A stretch of DNA of 24,652 nt from positions 1 to 24,652 of IMG/VR virus record IMGVR_UViG_3300025138_000335; one strand, 5' to 3'. Numbering within the stretch: position 1 is the stretch's first letter; each line of letters begins with the position of its first letter. Made by a program: the position numbers and the translations under genes. The DNA is from a virus. Shown here one piece after another: positions 14,751 through 22,036 of the stretch. The notes below the pieces were generated by a model, which was not told where the DNA came from, searched no databases, and saw only the letters and a list, made by a program, of their open reading frames with translations.

Positions 14751-15319
14751 GCTCTTTTGCTGTCCATGTTCCAGGATATTGCAACCCTTGGGTGCTCTGT
14801 TGGTATTTGTTCTTGTACTCTGTGCTGTAACCAGCTAGGCCAAATGTACATATCGCCTGTCTTTGGCTTGTATATTTGTTGAAATCTATCTTCTTTTATA
14901 GTGTCATGCATAGTATGAAATAAGTATGGAGACTCGAATATTATATTTGAATGCTCTTTATCGCATGTTGGATAGTATGTACCTGACAGAAGAGACCTTC
15001 TATGAATATGAGCTCCGTGTCCTTTACCATCATTGTAGACACTTGCCCACATTGTTAATAATCTATCTTGCTTCAAACTCCTCTGAGTCTTCTGGCAAAA
15101 AGCCTCACATGCTTTATTGATATCATCTGCCAGTACATCTAGTTCTGGTAATCCATTACGCCACTTGTTGTTAGTATCTTCATCATGATAAGTTGTATAC
15201 TTACCTATGCTTGATACAAACTTAACTGTATAGTCAAGTATCTTAGAATGATCGATATCAAGCACGACTCGTGCAAAGTCTACAGGAAAGATCTCCTTGT
15301 GCTTCATATCCAAAATCAT
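14747..15319 (-). CDS. 2OG-Fe(II) oxygenase family protein
   Basis: 190 aa. The C-terminal half fits the phage-type 2OG-Fe(II) oxygenase family: GHGAHIHRRSLLSGTYY (first metal His at 104 or 106), IIFESPYLF, GDMYIWPSWLQHRV (distal His166) and PRVAISWNM (Arg178, binding 2-oxoglutarate, and Asn183). These enzymes use iron, oxygen and 2-oxoglutarate to hydroxylate a substrate; the target in phages is not known. It starts by TAATG overlap with the 25-codon peptide gene and ends overlapping gene 41, so it is translated as part of the uvsX-41 replication cluster. That place fits a role on DNA, replication proteins or host metabolism, without choosing. Confidence 0.85.
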   Translation of the reverse strand: MILDMKHKEIFPVDFARVVLDIDHSKILDYTVKFVSSIGKYTTYHDEDTNNKWRNGLPELDVLADDINKACEAFCQKTQRSLKQDRLLTMWASVYNDGKGHGAHIHRRSLLSGTYYPTCDKEHSNIIFESPYLFHTMHDTIKEDRFQQIYKPKTGDMYIWPSWLQHRVQEQIPTEHPRVAISWNMDSKRA

Positions 15320-15396
15320 TAAACAAGTTCTTCTGCAATACCTAGTATCTCAGCTAGAACTAACAAAGCTCCTGCCATAATTAAATTACCTATCAT
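15319..15396 (-). CDS. 25-aa hydrophobic peptide, single-pass membrane
   Basis: This tiny frame lies in the gap between uvsX and the oxygenase gene. Its ATG at 15396 is preceded by a near-perfect ribosome site (CAGGAGGATATCTG). The product opens MIGNLIMAGALLVLAEILG and ends IAEELV, one short hydrophobic helix with an acidic end. The stop TAA overlaps the oxygenase ATG (TAATG), so even if the peptide itself has no role, its translation would deliver ribosomes to the next gene. No known family can be judged at this length. The strong ribosome site and exact coupling support it as a real gene. Confidence 0.65.
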   Translation of the reverse strand: MIGNLIMAGALLVLAEILGIAEELV

Positions 15397-15418
15397 CAGA
15401 TATCCTCCTGCGCCTACT

Positions 15419-16486
15419 CTAAGCAGACTCTTCAGTAGTGATATCCTCAGATGCCATTTCGGATCCGGCTGTTCCATAACTATATTTCTCCTGTGCAAAT
15501 TTATCTAACACACCCATAACTTCTGGGGTGAAGTATTCTTCTGGGTTAGCTAGAATCTGTTTAGCATACACAGACTTGTCATTTGCTACAATTCTGCTGC
15601 CTTTCTTTTCAAATAGACCAGCTTCAATAGCTAGTTCTATCATACCATAATACCTATCAAGTCCTTTATCATAAGACAAAAGCACTTCTGCTTTTTGGTT
15701 CTCTTTAGATAACCTTGACTTGAATGTAGTACATTTAATAATGTTGCCTACAATCTCTTTCGTAGTAGCGTCTCTATCTTTCTTCTTACCTAAGAACACA
15801 ACTGTCGATGCTGCATACTTAAGTCCTGAGCCGCCACCCATCTCTTTCATAGGGATATAACTTCCTATAACCTCGTATACGTGGTTAGTTACTAACATTG
15901 GTATACCTGCTCTAGCTAGCTTCAAAGTGAGCACTCTGAACGCTGCTTTGATAACCTGAGCCTTAGTCATATCTCTTGTCTCTTTGCCATCACTAATATC
16001 TTCTAGCTCCTTAGTAGTTGATAGAAGTCCTAGTGAATCTAACACAAACATGAATGGAGGTCTTTTATCTACAGGCGTCTGCTCGTATAGTTCTATTGCT
16101 TTCAATGCTTTAGTTCTAAACTCTTGGATCGTCTGAGGCTCAGATATCATTACACGATCAGTGTCAATACCTCTTTGCTCCATCATGTCTTTAGTCACAG
16201 CTGCTTCTGTATCGTAATACATTACACCTGCTTCTGGATTGTCATCTAAGAATGCTTTGAGGCACCCCATAACAAAGAATGTCTTACCTGTCGCAGACTC
16301 ACCAGCGAATGCTGTGATCTTATTGTTAGGAATACCACCATGGATGGATCCACTAAGCAATGCGTTAAGTAAGTATGAACCGGTATCGATTGTACCGCTG
16401 AATTCGCTAGCTGCTTTACCTGAGCTGGCTAAGGTTGTATCTTCGTCTTTTAAATCTTCGACGAAGTTATTAAAAAAATTAGTCAT
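15419..16486 (-). CDS. uvsX: UvsX RecA-like recombinase
   Basis: 355 aa. The ATPase core is clear: Walker A GESATGKT (62-69), the catalytic-Glu segment YYDTEAAV (Glu94) and Walker B FMFVLDSLG (145-153). MLVTNHVYE and MKEMGGGSGLKYAAS match the L1/L2 DNA-binding loop region of UvsX/RecA. The length is close to T4 UvsX (391 aa). The acidic C-terminus (EMASEDITTEESA) resembles the RecA acidic tail. It polymerises on single-stranded DNA for strand exchange and recombination-dependent replication. The start ATG follows GGAGTGTTAAC. A host-type promoter lies at 16513-16541. Confidence 0.95.
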   Translation of the reverse strand: MTNFFNNFVEDLKDEDTTLASSGKAASEFSGTIDTGSYLLNALLSGSIHGGIPNNKITAFAGESATGKTFFVMGCLKAFLDDNPEAGVMYYDTEAAVTKDMMEQRGIDTDRVMISEPQTIQEFRTKALKAIELYEQTPVDKRPPFMFVLDSLGLLSTTKELEDISDGKETRDMTKAQVIKAAFRVLTLKLARAGIPMLVTNHVYEVIGSYIPMKEMGGGSGLKYAASTVVFLGKKKDRDATTKEIVGNIIKCTTFKSRLSKENQKAEVLLSYDKGLDRYYGMIELAIEAGLFEKKGSRIVANDKSVYAKQILANPEEYFTPEVMGVLDKFAQEKYSYGTAGSEMASEDITTEESA

Positions 16487-16512
16487 GTTAACACTCCAAT
16501 AATGTAAGACCC

Positions 16513-16541
16513 ATTATCCTATACTTTACATATAAAGACAA
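16513..16541 (-). promoter_or_regulatory. Sigma70-type promoter before uvsX
   Basis: The minus strand has TTGTCT (16541-16536), exactly 17 bases, then GATAAT (16518-16513). The -35 box begins directly after the stop codon of the membrane protein gene. The predicted start is about 20 bases before the uvsX ATG, with GGAG in the leader. Confidence 0.65.
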
Positions 16542-17399
16542 CTATTCAATCGGGAAATATTCCCTCTTCAATTTCATGTTAGCTTCACGTTGTTTATTAG
16601 TAACGCCACCAGCAAATGTAGTATCTATTTTAGATTCAGGTATAGATACATTACCTTTATTGTCCCACTGCACGTCAGATCGTCTTGCTATTAAGCCTAG
16701 GGATGCTACTAATAACAATACTGCTAATGGATCAAATGCAAATATTATAAAAAGGATGAGGATACGTGCTGCATTATCTATTTTATCTTCGGCATCCTCA
16801 CCATAAATCATTTCAGCAACATACTTGATAGGACCTATTTCACCTTCTTGTACGAGCTGTTCTCTTTGTAGAGGAAGTTTATCCTCATTCAATTTAACTA
16901 TATCATCTACCACTATGTCTATGTCAGCAGCAATCTGAGCTCTCTCATCTCTTTGTCTTCTATCGATATAGTTTCTATCTTCTGGTCGAGCTGTGTTTAT
17001 AATGGTATCTAAGTTAGCTGTCCTTGTCTCAATTCTTGAGAGTTCAGCCTCTTTAGCATTTAATCTTTTGTCTATAATAGACAGTTCAAGTGAGAACGAA
17101 TCTCCTTGAAGGTTTTGTTCAATGTTAGCTTTGGCTAAGAATCCAAAGATGCCTAGTGATGTGATCAACATTAATACAAGTACTGCTGCGCTTAGATATA
17201 ACTTCATCCAGGCATTTATTTGGTTCCAGTTGATGTGTAGGAATCCAGCAGTAACTAACTTACCTATTTCTAGTACACCACCCATAATGATTACAGGCCA
17301 CCATGAACCAGAAAATATAGTTGCAAGGCCTATAACAGAGAACCAAGCGGCAACTCCAGCTACCAACAATGAAGTGGCAAAAGCAAGATAGTTAATCAT
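16542..17399 (-). CDS. Membrane protein with large coiled-coil insert, function unknown
   Basis: 285 aa. The first 95 residues hold three likely transmembrane helices (about 4-30, 33-53 and 66-90, the last ITSLGIFGFLA). Residues about 96-185 form a long charged helical stretch with coiled-coil character (IDKRLNAKEAELSRIETR). Residues about 209-238 are a fourth hydrophobic segment (ARILILFIIFAFDPLAVLLL), then a soluble basic tail. Proteins of this layout occur near the replication genes of T4-like marine phages, but I know no assigned function. It overlaps the 100-aa gene by 8 bases, so both are coupled. A membrane anchor for the replisome or a superinfection-exclusion role are guesses only. 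Confidence 0.75.
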   Translation of the reverse strand: MINYLAFATSLLVAGVAAWFSVIGLATIFSGSWWPVIIMGGVLEIGKLVTAGFLHINWNQINAWMKLYLSAAVLVLMLITSLGIFGFLAKANIEQNLQGDSFSLELSIIDKRLNAKEAELSRIETRTANLDTIINTARPEDRNYIDRRQRDERAQIAADIDIVVDDIVKLNEDKLPLQREQLVQEGEIGPIKYVAEMIYGEDAEDKIDNAARILILFIIFAFDPLAVLLLVASLGLIARRSDVQWDNKGNVSIPESKIDTTFAGGVTNKQREANMKLKREYFPIE

Positions 17400-17694
17400 T
17401 CAGGAGTTGTTGGAGCTTCAGTTTAAACTGATCGATCTTAAGAGTTCTGTTTGGCCAGTAGATATATTCTTTATCTTCATTCTGGGCCAAGTTGTCTAAT
17501 AGTGGCATCATAGCTTTGTATAGTGCCTCTGCCTTCATTTTCCATTCGTCGGCTTGTGCTTGCCACTCTTTGGATGCAGACGATGCTGCAGTTACTTCTG
17601 TCCTAACAGACTGGACGGCATCAAGCTCTTGCTCATCTACTACAGAAAAGCCAAAGTCGAAGTTGGAAAGGTCCATATTGTTTTTATTTGCCAT
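17392..17694 (-). CDS. Conserved phage protein of unknown function (100 aa)
   Basis: 100 aa, mainly helical and acidic. The N-terminus MANKNNMDLSNFDFGFSVVDE leads to an Ala/Ser/Glu-rich helix (about 30-70) and a C-terminal YIYWPNRTLKIDQFKLKLQQLL segment. That ending resembles small conserved proteins beside gene 43 in marine T4-like phages. The last codons overlap the start of the membrane protein by 8 bases, and the gap to the polymerase stop is 25 bases, carrying a weak late-like GATAAATAA box. The start follows AGGTATTTCT. The location suggests an accessory of the replication complex, unproven. Confidence 0.7.
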   Translation of the reverse strand: MANKNNMDLSNFDFGFSVVDEQELDAVQSVRTEVTAASSASKEWQAQADEWKMKAEALYKAMMPLLDNLAQNEDKEYIYWPNRTLKIDQFKLKLQQLLND

Positions 17695-17719
17695 AGAAAT
17701 ACCTCGTATATCTTATTTA

Positions 17720-20260
17720 TCAACCGAAGAACTGGTCAAGCGTGTATCTTTTATCTAATTCCCAGCCAATTGCGTTACAAATAGTACGAATTGGTTCTTT
17801 GAACCCTTTATCAAACTGCTTGTCATAGTCGACATACTCATGAAGACCTAGTCGTTTATCTAAGGTAGCAGGAACAGCGAGTACATTTTGTCTAATAGGA
17901 TTAGGTAGTTTCATATAAGAAAACTTAACTTTCTCACCCTCAGCAATCATAGTAATCTTCTTGTCTAGCTTCTTCTGCTTGAGCAAGTCATTGTATACAA
18001 TAGCTCCTCTGACAGCAATTGGTGTACCCTTCTTATAGAGATCAGCGGCATCCATATACTTGTTGATATTTCTACAACCCCTAGGGAATGCAATCTCTTC
18101 AAACGGTAGATCTTTGAACTCTTTCTCAAAGTTGTCTACAAACTGACGAAGAGATATCTCACCCTCTTGCATGATTACTTTCAAGGCAGCTTTGATGTTT
18201 GCTCTACATGATGATGGCGTTGAAGAACGTACAGCTTCAATGCCCATCATCTTAAGTTGAGGTTCGTTGTATCGTACACCCTCATTATCATATACGTTTA
18301 GGATGTAATGTTTCTTACCTGTCCAGATACCTTTATCAGCAATAGCTTCTCGCTTCATTACCATTTTTTGTTCGTAGGCATTGACATAGCGACCAAGGTT
18401 AGCGTAACTTTTATCAATAAAAGGTTCCAGCTTCTCTTCACAAACACGATCCAAGAAGTCGACGATCTTGGCAGCGTCTTTCTCGTTAGGCATAACCGCA
18501 CTAACAAGGCTATCAAGCGTGATGTACAACGAATCCGTATCGACTGCAAGTACATAATCTTTGTCCTCTGTTTTAAATAGTTTATTTAAATATATGTTGA
18601 TGTGCTTCTCCATCCATTTGATAGAAAGCTGTCCGCTTAGTGTAATAGACTCAGCATACTTGGTATCAAAAAAGCGAAAGTATTGATTACCAAGAGCGCC
18701 ATAAGCAGAGTTAAGCTGAATCTTCTTAGCCATTTGCATATTGTTGCAACGGGCAATTTCTTTTGTAAGGTCATTGGAGGGGTTCTTCTCATAGTCCTGT
18801 TTAGCTTTGATCATTCGTTTCTTCCAAACTACTCGATCATTGTACATATTTTCCATCAACTTTGGTAAGAACCCTTGGTAATCTTTTGTATAGATTGCTC
18901 CGGATCCACAAACAGTAGCGTTATGCTTTTCCATAAAGTCTTTCATATCTTTGTCGTTGTATAGACCTTCAATGATATCGTCAGCAGATGGTTTAAAACC
19001 TATATCACGTAAGAATGTTTCTGGTGATATATTATATTGCATAATTAAATGAGGATACAATGAGTTCAAGTCAAAAGATACTACCCAGTTATGCATCCCA
19101 ACTTGTGGATCCTTAACATAAGCACCTTCTACTTTGTTCTCTTTATCGCCCACAACTTTAGGTGGTACTACAATATTCTTTTTCATGAGGAAGTTATGAA
19201 TAATAATATCCCACATACGTACAGACGTGAGTGCATCGATTAGGTTAACACCAGCATCGTATGCAATAGTACAGGTCTGCTCGATAAGTTTCATCTTATC
19301 GTCTAATCTTTCAACTAGTAGAACGTCCTTAATATTATAGTCTAAGAACTTCTGATAGTTTTGTTTGTATAGTTCGTTGAGTGATTCGTATTCAGAGTAG
19401 TCTAGTTTTTTCTCATTGAGCTCAACAAAGCCAATATTATCTAATGAGTATGACTCCTGCTGTGAGTATGTGAACTTTCGATATAAGCCAAGGTAATCAA
19501 GTATAGTGATACCAATAATATCTTTAGCATTAGGTTCAACCTTTCCTCCAGATTCTTCTGCAGCTCTCGTTTGAGGAGTAGGAATAAGTCTATCATTTAC
19601 AATCCCCCATGGTGATAATCTTTTGAGTGCTTCCTTAGATAGTTTTCTTTCTATACGATTACATATGTATGGTATGTCAAACATCTCAATGTTCCAACCA
19701 GTAATGATATCTGGATCTAAAGCAACCCATACATCAATAAACTTATACAGTAGATCAATCTCGTTTCTACATTCAATAAAGTCTACACCTTCTTCTGGGG
19801 TATACTTATCTCCGTTAGTATGAGGTGTAGCCATTATGATAGACTTATCACCTTGTCGGATAGCTATTGATAATACTTCTTTGTTTGCCTCTCTAATGTT
19901 AGGGAACCCATCATCAGAGACAGTCTCAATATCAAAGTTAAATACATTGAGCTGTGATATGTCAAACTTACGCTCTGGATATTCCTCATTGATATATGCA
20001 TATGCAAATTGTTGCATTCCATACACAGGGGAGTTAGATATCTTTCCATGCTCTTGAATAAAGTTTCTTGCATCACGAATAGAATCGAATCGTCTAGGCT
20101 CAACTTGCTTACCATGAATAGTCTTGTATGGTGATTGCTTGGTTGAGTTTACATACAGAGTAGGTTCGTAATCAACCTTGCGTTGCTTACGTTCTCCGTC
20201 TTCGATATAGCGCTCAAGTATTTGATTGCCATGTGTGTAAATATTAGTATAAAACTTCAT
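17720..20260 (-). CDS. 43: Family B DNA polymerase gp43
   Basis: 846 aa (T4 gp43 is 898). The 3'-5' exonuclease motifs are intact: FDIET (Exo I, Asp110 and Glu112), ITGWNIEMFDIPYI (Exo II, Asp194) and YNIKD (Exo III, Tyr307 and Asp311). The polymerase motifs are also intact: SFDLNSLYP (A, Asp396), KIQLNSAYG (B, 512-520) and VDTDS (C, Asp573 and Asp575). The C-terminus ends LDQFFG, which fits the short hydrophobic peptide by which such polymerases dock on the sliding clamp. It is thus a complete proofreading replicase. Its ATG overlaps the stop of the nucleotidyltransferase gene by 4 bases. Confidence 0.96.
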   Translation of the reverse strand: MKFYTNIYTHGNQILERYIEDGERKQRKVDYEPTLYVNSTKQSPYKTIHGKQVEPRRFDSIRDARNFIQEHGKISNSPVYGMQQFAYAYINEEYPERKFDISQLNVFNFDIETVSDDGFPNIREANKEVLSIAIRQGDKSIIMATPHTNGDKYTPEEGVDFIECRNEIDLLYKFIDVWVALDPDIITGWNIEMFDIPYICNRIERKLSKEALKRLSPWGIVNDRLIPTPQTRAAEESGGKVEPNAKDIIGITILDYLGLYRKFTYSQQESYSLDNIGFVELNEKKLDYSEYESLNELYKQNYQKFLDYNIKDVLLVERLDDKMKLIEQTCTIAYDAGVNLIDALTSVRMWDIIIHNFLMKKNIVVPPKVVGDKENKVEGAYVKDPQVGMHNWVVSFDLNSLYPHLIMQYNISPETFLRDIGFKPSADDIIEGLYNDKDMKDFMEKHNATVCGSGAIYTKDYQGFLPKLMENMYNDRVVWKKRMIKAKQDYEKNPSNDLTKEIARCNNMQMAKKIQLNSAYGALGNQYFRFFDTKYAESITLSGQLSIKWMEKHINIYLNKLFKTEDKDYVLAVDTDSLYITLDSLVSAVMPNEKDAAKIVDFLDRVCEEKLEPFIDKSYANLGRYVNAYEQKMVMKREAIADKGIWTGKKHYILNVYDNEGVRYNEPQLKMMGIEAVRSSTPSSCRANIKAALKVIMQEGEISLRQFVDNFEKEFKDLPFEEIAFPRGCRNINKYMDAADLYKKGTPIAVRGAIVYNDLLKQKKLDKKITMIAEGEKVKFSYMKLPNPIRQNVLAVPATLDKRLGLHEYVDYDKQFDKGFKEPIRTICNAIGWELDKRYTLDQFFG

Positions 20261-20709
20261 CTGTCTTTTGATATTAGGACTCGCTTTCTAAGTTCACTCG
20301 TACTGAATGAATGATCACGTTTATTATACACGATTTCGATTTCATTGTCAACACAATAATCTTTTCCTGTAAAGTCCTTATCGAGATAGTCCGACCCAAT
20401 TATTCTTACATCTATTGGGAGTGACTTCAACACATCTATCAATTCAGCCTCCGTGTTATATACAACAATATCATCTACAAATCTGGTTGCAGATAATTGA
20501 AGTTGTCTTTCAAAGACTGATTGTACTGGTTTATTTTTTTCTGGACGATCCACTGACGGATCATTTTGTAGAGCAACAATAAGATAATCGCAAACTTGTT
20601 TTGCTTCAGACAGCATTGTAGCATGTCCAGCATGAAGTAGATCGAAGGCTCCAGCCGTAATTCCTATACGGCCTTTGCTTTCAACATCACCATTAAGCCA
20701 CTTGAGCAT
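20257..20709 (-). CDS. TagD/RfaE-type nucleotidyltransferase
   Basis: 150 aa, a compact cytidylyltransferase-fold enzyme. GITAGAFDLLHAGHATML carries the HxGH nucleotide-binding motif (HAGH, 26-29), IIGSDYLDKDFTG matches the middle motif, and FSTSELRKRV (135-144) matches the C-terminal ISTSxLRxR signature. Relatives such as glycerol-3-phosphate cytidylyltransferase and the HldE/RfaE C-terminal domain join CTP or ATP to a phosphorylated sugar or polyol; the substrate here cannot be told. The length is close to the single-domain family (about 130-160 aa). It overlaps gene 43 by 4 bases and follows the 72-aa gene by 3 bases, so it is expressed with the polymerase. Confidence 0.85.
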   Translation of the reverse strand: MLKWLNGDVESKGRIGITAGAFDLLHAGHATMLSEAKQVCDYLIVALQNDPSVDRPEKNKPVQSVFERQLQLSATRFVDDIVVYNTEAELIDVLKSLPIDVRIIGSDYLDKDFTGKDYCVDNEIEIVYNKRDHSFSTSELRKRVLISKDR

Positions 20710-20712
20710 AGC

Positions 20713-20931
20713 TTAATCCTGTAAAAATTCTTTATCTTGTTCTAATTTAAGGGCAGTGCTGAGTTTTTCCTCTGCAGATGCCAATTGATTAATTAGTCCA
20801 TCTAATGTAGCTACTACATCTGGATGATCAGCAACACCATTTGTATTGCTTAATAGGTTTTGAATATTAGCTCTTGCTACCATAACATCGCCATTATATC
20901 TTGCGACTAGCGCACTTACTAAGTTAGACAT
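20713..20931 (-). CDS. Small helical protein of unknown function (72 aa)
   Basis: 72 aa, with no recognised family. It appears wholly helical and acidic, with an N-terminal VSALVARYNGDVMVARANIQNLL segment and a heptad-like C-terminal helix (INQLASAEEKLSTALKLEQ). The ATG overlaps the end of the lysozyme gene by 8 bases and is served by GGAGAGATTAG inside it. Its stop is 3 bases before the nucleotidyltransferase ATG. The tight packing supports a real, coupled gene. Confidence 0.7.
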   Translation of the reverse strand: MSNLVSALVARYNGDVMVARANIQNLLSNTNGVADHPDVVATLDGLINQLASAEEKLSTALKLEQDKEFLQD

Positions 20932-21364
20932 TTTCTAATCTCTCCATAAGCCTTTCAGCTCTATTTGTAACTTGACGATACCACTTGCTGTCTCTTCCTT
21001 CTACAGCTGCTTCTTTCCAATCACCAGATTGAATAGCTGCAACATGCTTTCTGAAACCAGTGAGACGTGTACGTCCCATGTTAAACATCATGTTAGCTAC
21101 TACTTGCTTGACATCCTCAGGATATCCATCCCATGCAGGGTGTAGTATTTTACAATCATCAATAACGATTTGAACATCCTTTTCGAATAATTCTACACAT
21201 CTTTCTTCTGTGATTGGCGTGCCAAGAGGCGATCCACTTTCTTCATCAGAATCAAGGATAAGATGGCCGATGCCAACAGTAGGCAGACCAAGATGGTCAT
21301 GATACACTTCAAGTACCTTTCCCTCGTCGATTGTTAATTGTTCTCTTAATTTATTAAGATCCAT
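20924..21364 (-). CDS. T4-type lysozyme (GH24 endolysin)
   Basis: 146 aa from ATG at 21364, which follows AGGAGACTCAT. The catalytic triad of T4 lysozyme is kept with identical spacing: Glu14 in IDEGK, Asp23 in YHDHLG and Thr29 in PTVGIGH (T4: Glu11, Asp20, Thr26). The C-terminal lobe is recognisable from VANMMFNMGRTRLTGF and SKWYRQVTNRAERL. It cleaves the MurNAc-GlcNAc bond of peptidoglycan. It has no signal peptide, so a holin or other route is needed. Two promoters sit in the leader, a late box at 21388 and a sigma70 type at 21489-21517. An in-frame GTG at 21484 would add 40 residues but lies at the predicted transcript start and lacks a ribosome site. Confidence 0.93.
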   Translation of the reverse strand: MDLNKLREQLTIDEGKVLEVYHDHLGLPTVGIGHLILDSDEESGSPLGTPITEERCVELFEKDVQIVIDDCKILHPAWDGYPEDVKQVVANMMFNMGRTRLTGFRKHVAAIQSGDWKEAAVEGRDSKWYRQVTNRAERLMERLENV

Positions 21365-21387
21365 ATGAGTCTCCTGTAATGTAGACT

Positions 21388-21395
21388 TATTTATA
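21388..21395 (-). promoter_or_regulatory. T4-type late promoter box for lysozyme
   Basis: A perfect TATAAATA on the minus strand, 23 bases before the lysozyme ATG at 21364, giving a short late leader with AGGAGACT. Confidence 0.75.
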
Positions 21396-21488
21396 AAAGT
21401 GAAAGAACATGCCAGCTTGACCGATCGCAATTTGCGAATTAAATGTCCAATTTGGATGCTACAATGCACAGCATGTCCTCTCACACAT

Positions 21489-21517
21489 ATTATACTGGTT
21501 TAGAGTTCAATAGTCAA
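21489..21517 (-). promoter_or_regulatory. Sigma70-type promoter upstream of lysozyme
   Basis: The minus strand has TTGACT (21517-21512), a 17-base spacer and TATAAT (21494-21489). The -35 box is preceded by CTG, as at the SleB and 105-aa promoters. The transcript would have a leader of about 115 bases, containing the small palindrome CGCAAATTGCG and passing through the late box. Confidence 0.75.
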
Positions 21518-21526
21518 CAGAGGGGT

Positions 21527-21943
21527 CTATTTAACTTTGATTTCTACCGGCTTTTCTTCTTCTGGAATTTCTTTTAATAGAGAAACAGAAAGAATACCGT
21601 TAGTGTACTCCGCACCTTTCACTTTTACATGATCAGCTAATGCAAATGTTCTTTGGAACGATCTGCCAGCAATACCTTGATGTAAGAATTCCTTACTCTC
21701 ATTGTCTGCTTTATCAGCTTTCACTGTAAGGGACGAATCCTTAAGAGAGATGTTAAAGTCTTTCTTATCGAATCCTGCTACTGCAATTTCAATAACGTAA
21801 TTATCCTCATCCAACTTAATAATGTTGTATGGTGGGTAGTTTCCGTTTGGTTGGTTATGAATGTGATCGAGTCGTTTGAACATTTCATCAAACCCGACAC
21901 TAAATGGTCTAAAATGACCGAATGGTTCTTCGTAGATTGTCAT
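21527..21943 (-). CDS. hsp20: Small heat-shock protein (Hsp20/IbpA type)
   Basis: 138 aa. The N-terminal arm (about 1-35) is rich in Phe and Pro (PFGHFRPFSVGFDEMFKRL). The alpha-crystallin domain runs from about 36 to 130: YNIIKLDEDNYVIEIAVAGF, SLTVKADK, GRSFQRTFALADHV and the closing NGILSVSLLKEIPEEEKP, the A-x-x-x-n-G-v-L family signature. A short EIKVK tail replaces the IxI motif. It is an ATP-independent holdase that binds unfolding proteins; hsp20 is common in marine T4-like phages and is thought to help virion protein folding. It has the strongest ribosome site in the window (AAAGGAGGAAATAG) and a late box at 22009-22016. Confidence 0.92.
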   Translation of the reverse strand: MTIYEEPFGHFRPFSVGFDEMFKRLDHIHNQPNGNYPPYNIIKLDEDNYVIEIAVAGFDKKDFNISLKDSSLTVKADKADNESKEFLHQGIAGRSFQRTFALADHVKVKGAEYTNGILSVSLLKEIPEEEKPVEIKVK

Positions 21944-22008
21944 ATCTATTTCCTCCTTTGGATTAAGCGAAGATTAATATATGTAGCCTCTAGTGAGCAC
22001 TACAGTGG

Positions 22009-22016
22009 TATTTATA
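22009..22016 (-). promoter_or_regulatory. T4-type late promoter box for hsp20
   Basis: A perfect TATAAATA on the minus strand within the inverted repeat GGTAT-TATAA-ATACC, 66 bases before ATG at 21943. The predicted leader of about 58 bases contains short alternative pairings (CACT-GT-AGTG or AGTG-CT-CACT, partly shared) before the ribosome site. Confidence 0.75.
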
Positions 22017-22036
22017 ATACCTTACATAATATATGG

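Noticed and set aside
21365-21484. N-terminal extension of lysozyme from GTG at 21484
   Set aside because: The GTG is at the predicted transcript start and lacks a ribosome site; the catalytic residues have T4 spacing from the ATG at 21364, which has AGGAG.
21944-22008. RNA thermometer in the hsp20 leader
   Set aside because: Small alternative CACT/AGTG pairings exist, but nothing pairs convincingly with AAAGGAGG.
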